DNA from: Prosapia bicincta
Taxonomy: Eukaryota > Arthropoda > Insecta > Hemiptera > Cercopidae
Direction: 5' to 3'
Length of the DNA stretch: 64,000 bases
Assembly (NCBI GenBank): GCA_036971475.1
Contig: JBAIZL010000002.1
Span: 235,228,643-235,292,642 of the forward strand
This document shows positions 63,595 through 64,000 of the stretch, in pieces. Each line of letters begins with the position of its first letter. The stretch's first letter is position 1. Made by a program: the position numbers and the translations under genes. The notes below the pieces were generated by a model, which had not been told where the DNA came from, searched no databases, and saw nothing but the letters and a program-made list of their open reading frames with translations.

Positions 63595-63716
63595 GTAATC
63601 AAACCTTTTCGTTGATAAGCAGTTATTATTCCTCATTATGCTGGTACAATTTATCAACGAAAAGCTTGAATAAAAATTAATAAATATTTCTTGTATTTGA
63701 ATAACCTCAGTCGTTT
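63595..63716. mobile_element. Degenerate palindromic PLE terminal repeat (family 2)
   Basis: CTTTTCGTTGATAAGCAG (left arm) faces TTATCAACGAAAAGCTTG (right arm), followed by TATTTGAATAACCTC. The hammerhead core box is degraded (CTCATTA). The element abuts a long microsatellite on its right, as at 35.66 kb. Confidence 0.65.
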
Positions 63717-63718
63717 CG

Positions 63719-63831
<113 letters not shown>

Positions 63832-64000
63832 ATTGTTAATTTGATAACGAAATTAAAAGAAGTAGCATAATTATAAAGTTTTTACGCATCACTAATAATT
63901 ATTAACTATGGTAATAGTTATCATTAAGTAATTAGTAAACAGATTTCACTGTAAGATGAGAATTGAAGAAATGTTTCGCAATTATGAGGTAAAACATAGG

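Overview
The window looks like nuclear DNA of an invertebrate animal, most likely an arthropod (inference). By eye it is strongly A+T-rich and gene-poor. It holds many dinucleotide microsatellites and a few short exon-like islands with GT/AG splice signals. The relics include Penelope-like elements (PLEs), an I/jockey-type LINE with RNase H, a Helitron end and Gypsy fragments. I found no bacterial operon structure, rRNA, tRNA or CRISPR array. Almost every longer reading frame is broken.

Layout. 0-7.3 kb: two phase-compatible exons on the + strand (267-311 and 5151-5246) flank four degenerate copies of one unidentified gene family. On the - strand there are a protein-kinase C-lobe fragment and a short exon candidate. 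7.3-12.6 kb: mostly microsatellites and small unassigned frames. 12.6-16.7 kb: an intronless, frameshifted inhibitor-of-apoptosis (BIR + RING) gene, a truncated copy of its 3' end, a hammerhead-ribozyme relic, a long hairpin and a 74-bp tandem repeat. 18-21 kb: three unassigned broken frames. 21-31.5 kb: essentially no genes. 31.56-32.78 kb: a - strand PLE relic with reverse transcriptase and GIY-YIG endonuclease. 34.3-35.7 kb: a palindromic PLE terminal repeat, a PLE N-terminal frame and a second terminal repeat. 37.5-40.45 kb: a decayed - strand LINE with endonuclease, RT, RNase H and a zinc-knuckle-like tail. 46.86-47.27, 52.13-52.46 and 61.67-62.26 kb: three palindromic elements with hammerhead motifs in opposed arms; one has a perfect 12-bp target duplication and one carries a nested insertion. 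48.3-50.2 kb: a diverged tandem duplication, followed by a Helitron-type 3' end. 54.9-56.5 kb: tandem units containing a Gypsy protease fragment. The rest is low-complexity intergenic or intronic sequence.

Main point. Several PLE-type terminal repeats carry type I hammerhead ribozyme folds. At least three sequence families are present, and all share one extra nucleotide between the CUGANGA box and helix II. They occur mostly as head-to-head palindromes, so one transcript would contain a ribozyme and its antisense in one long hairpin. PLE-associated hammerheads are known in general. The small palindromic insertion units, the shared extra core base and the stop codon lying inside a ribozyme core are the parts most worth checking. 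The four-copy gene family at 0.5-7.25 kb is the best candidate for an undescribed protein family.
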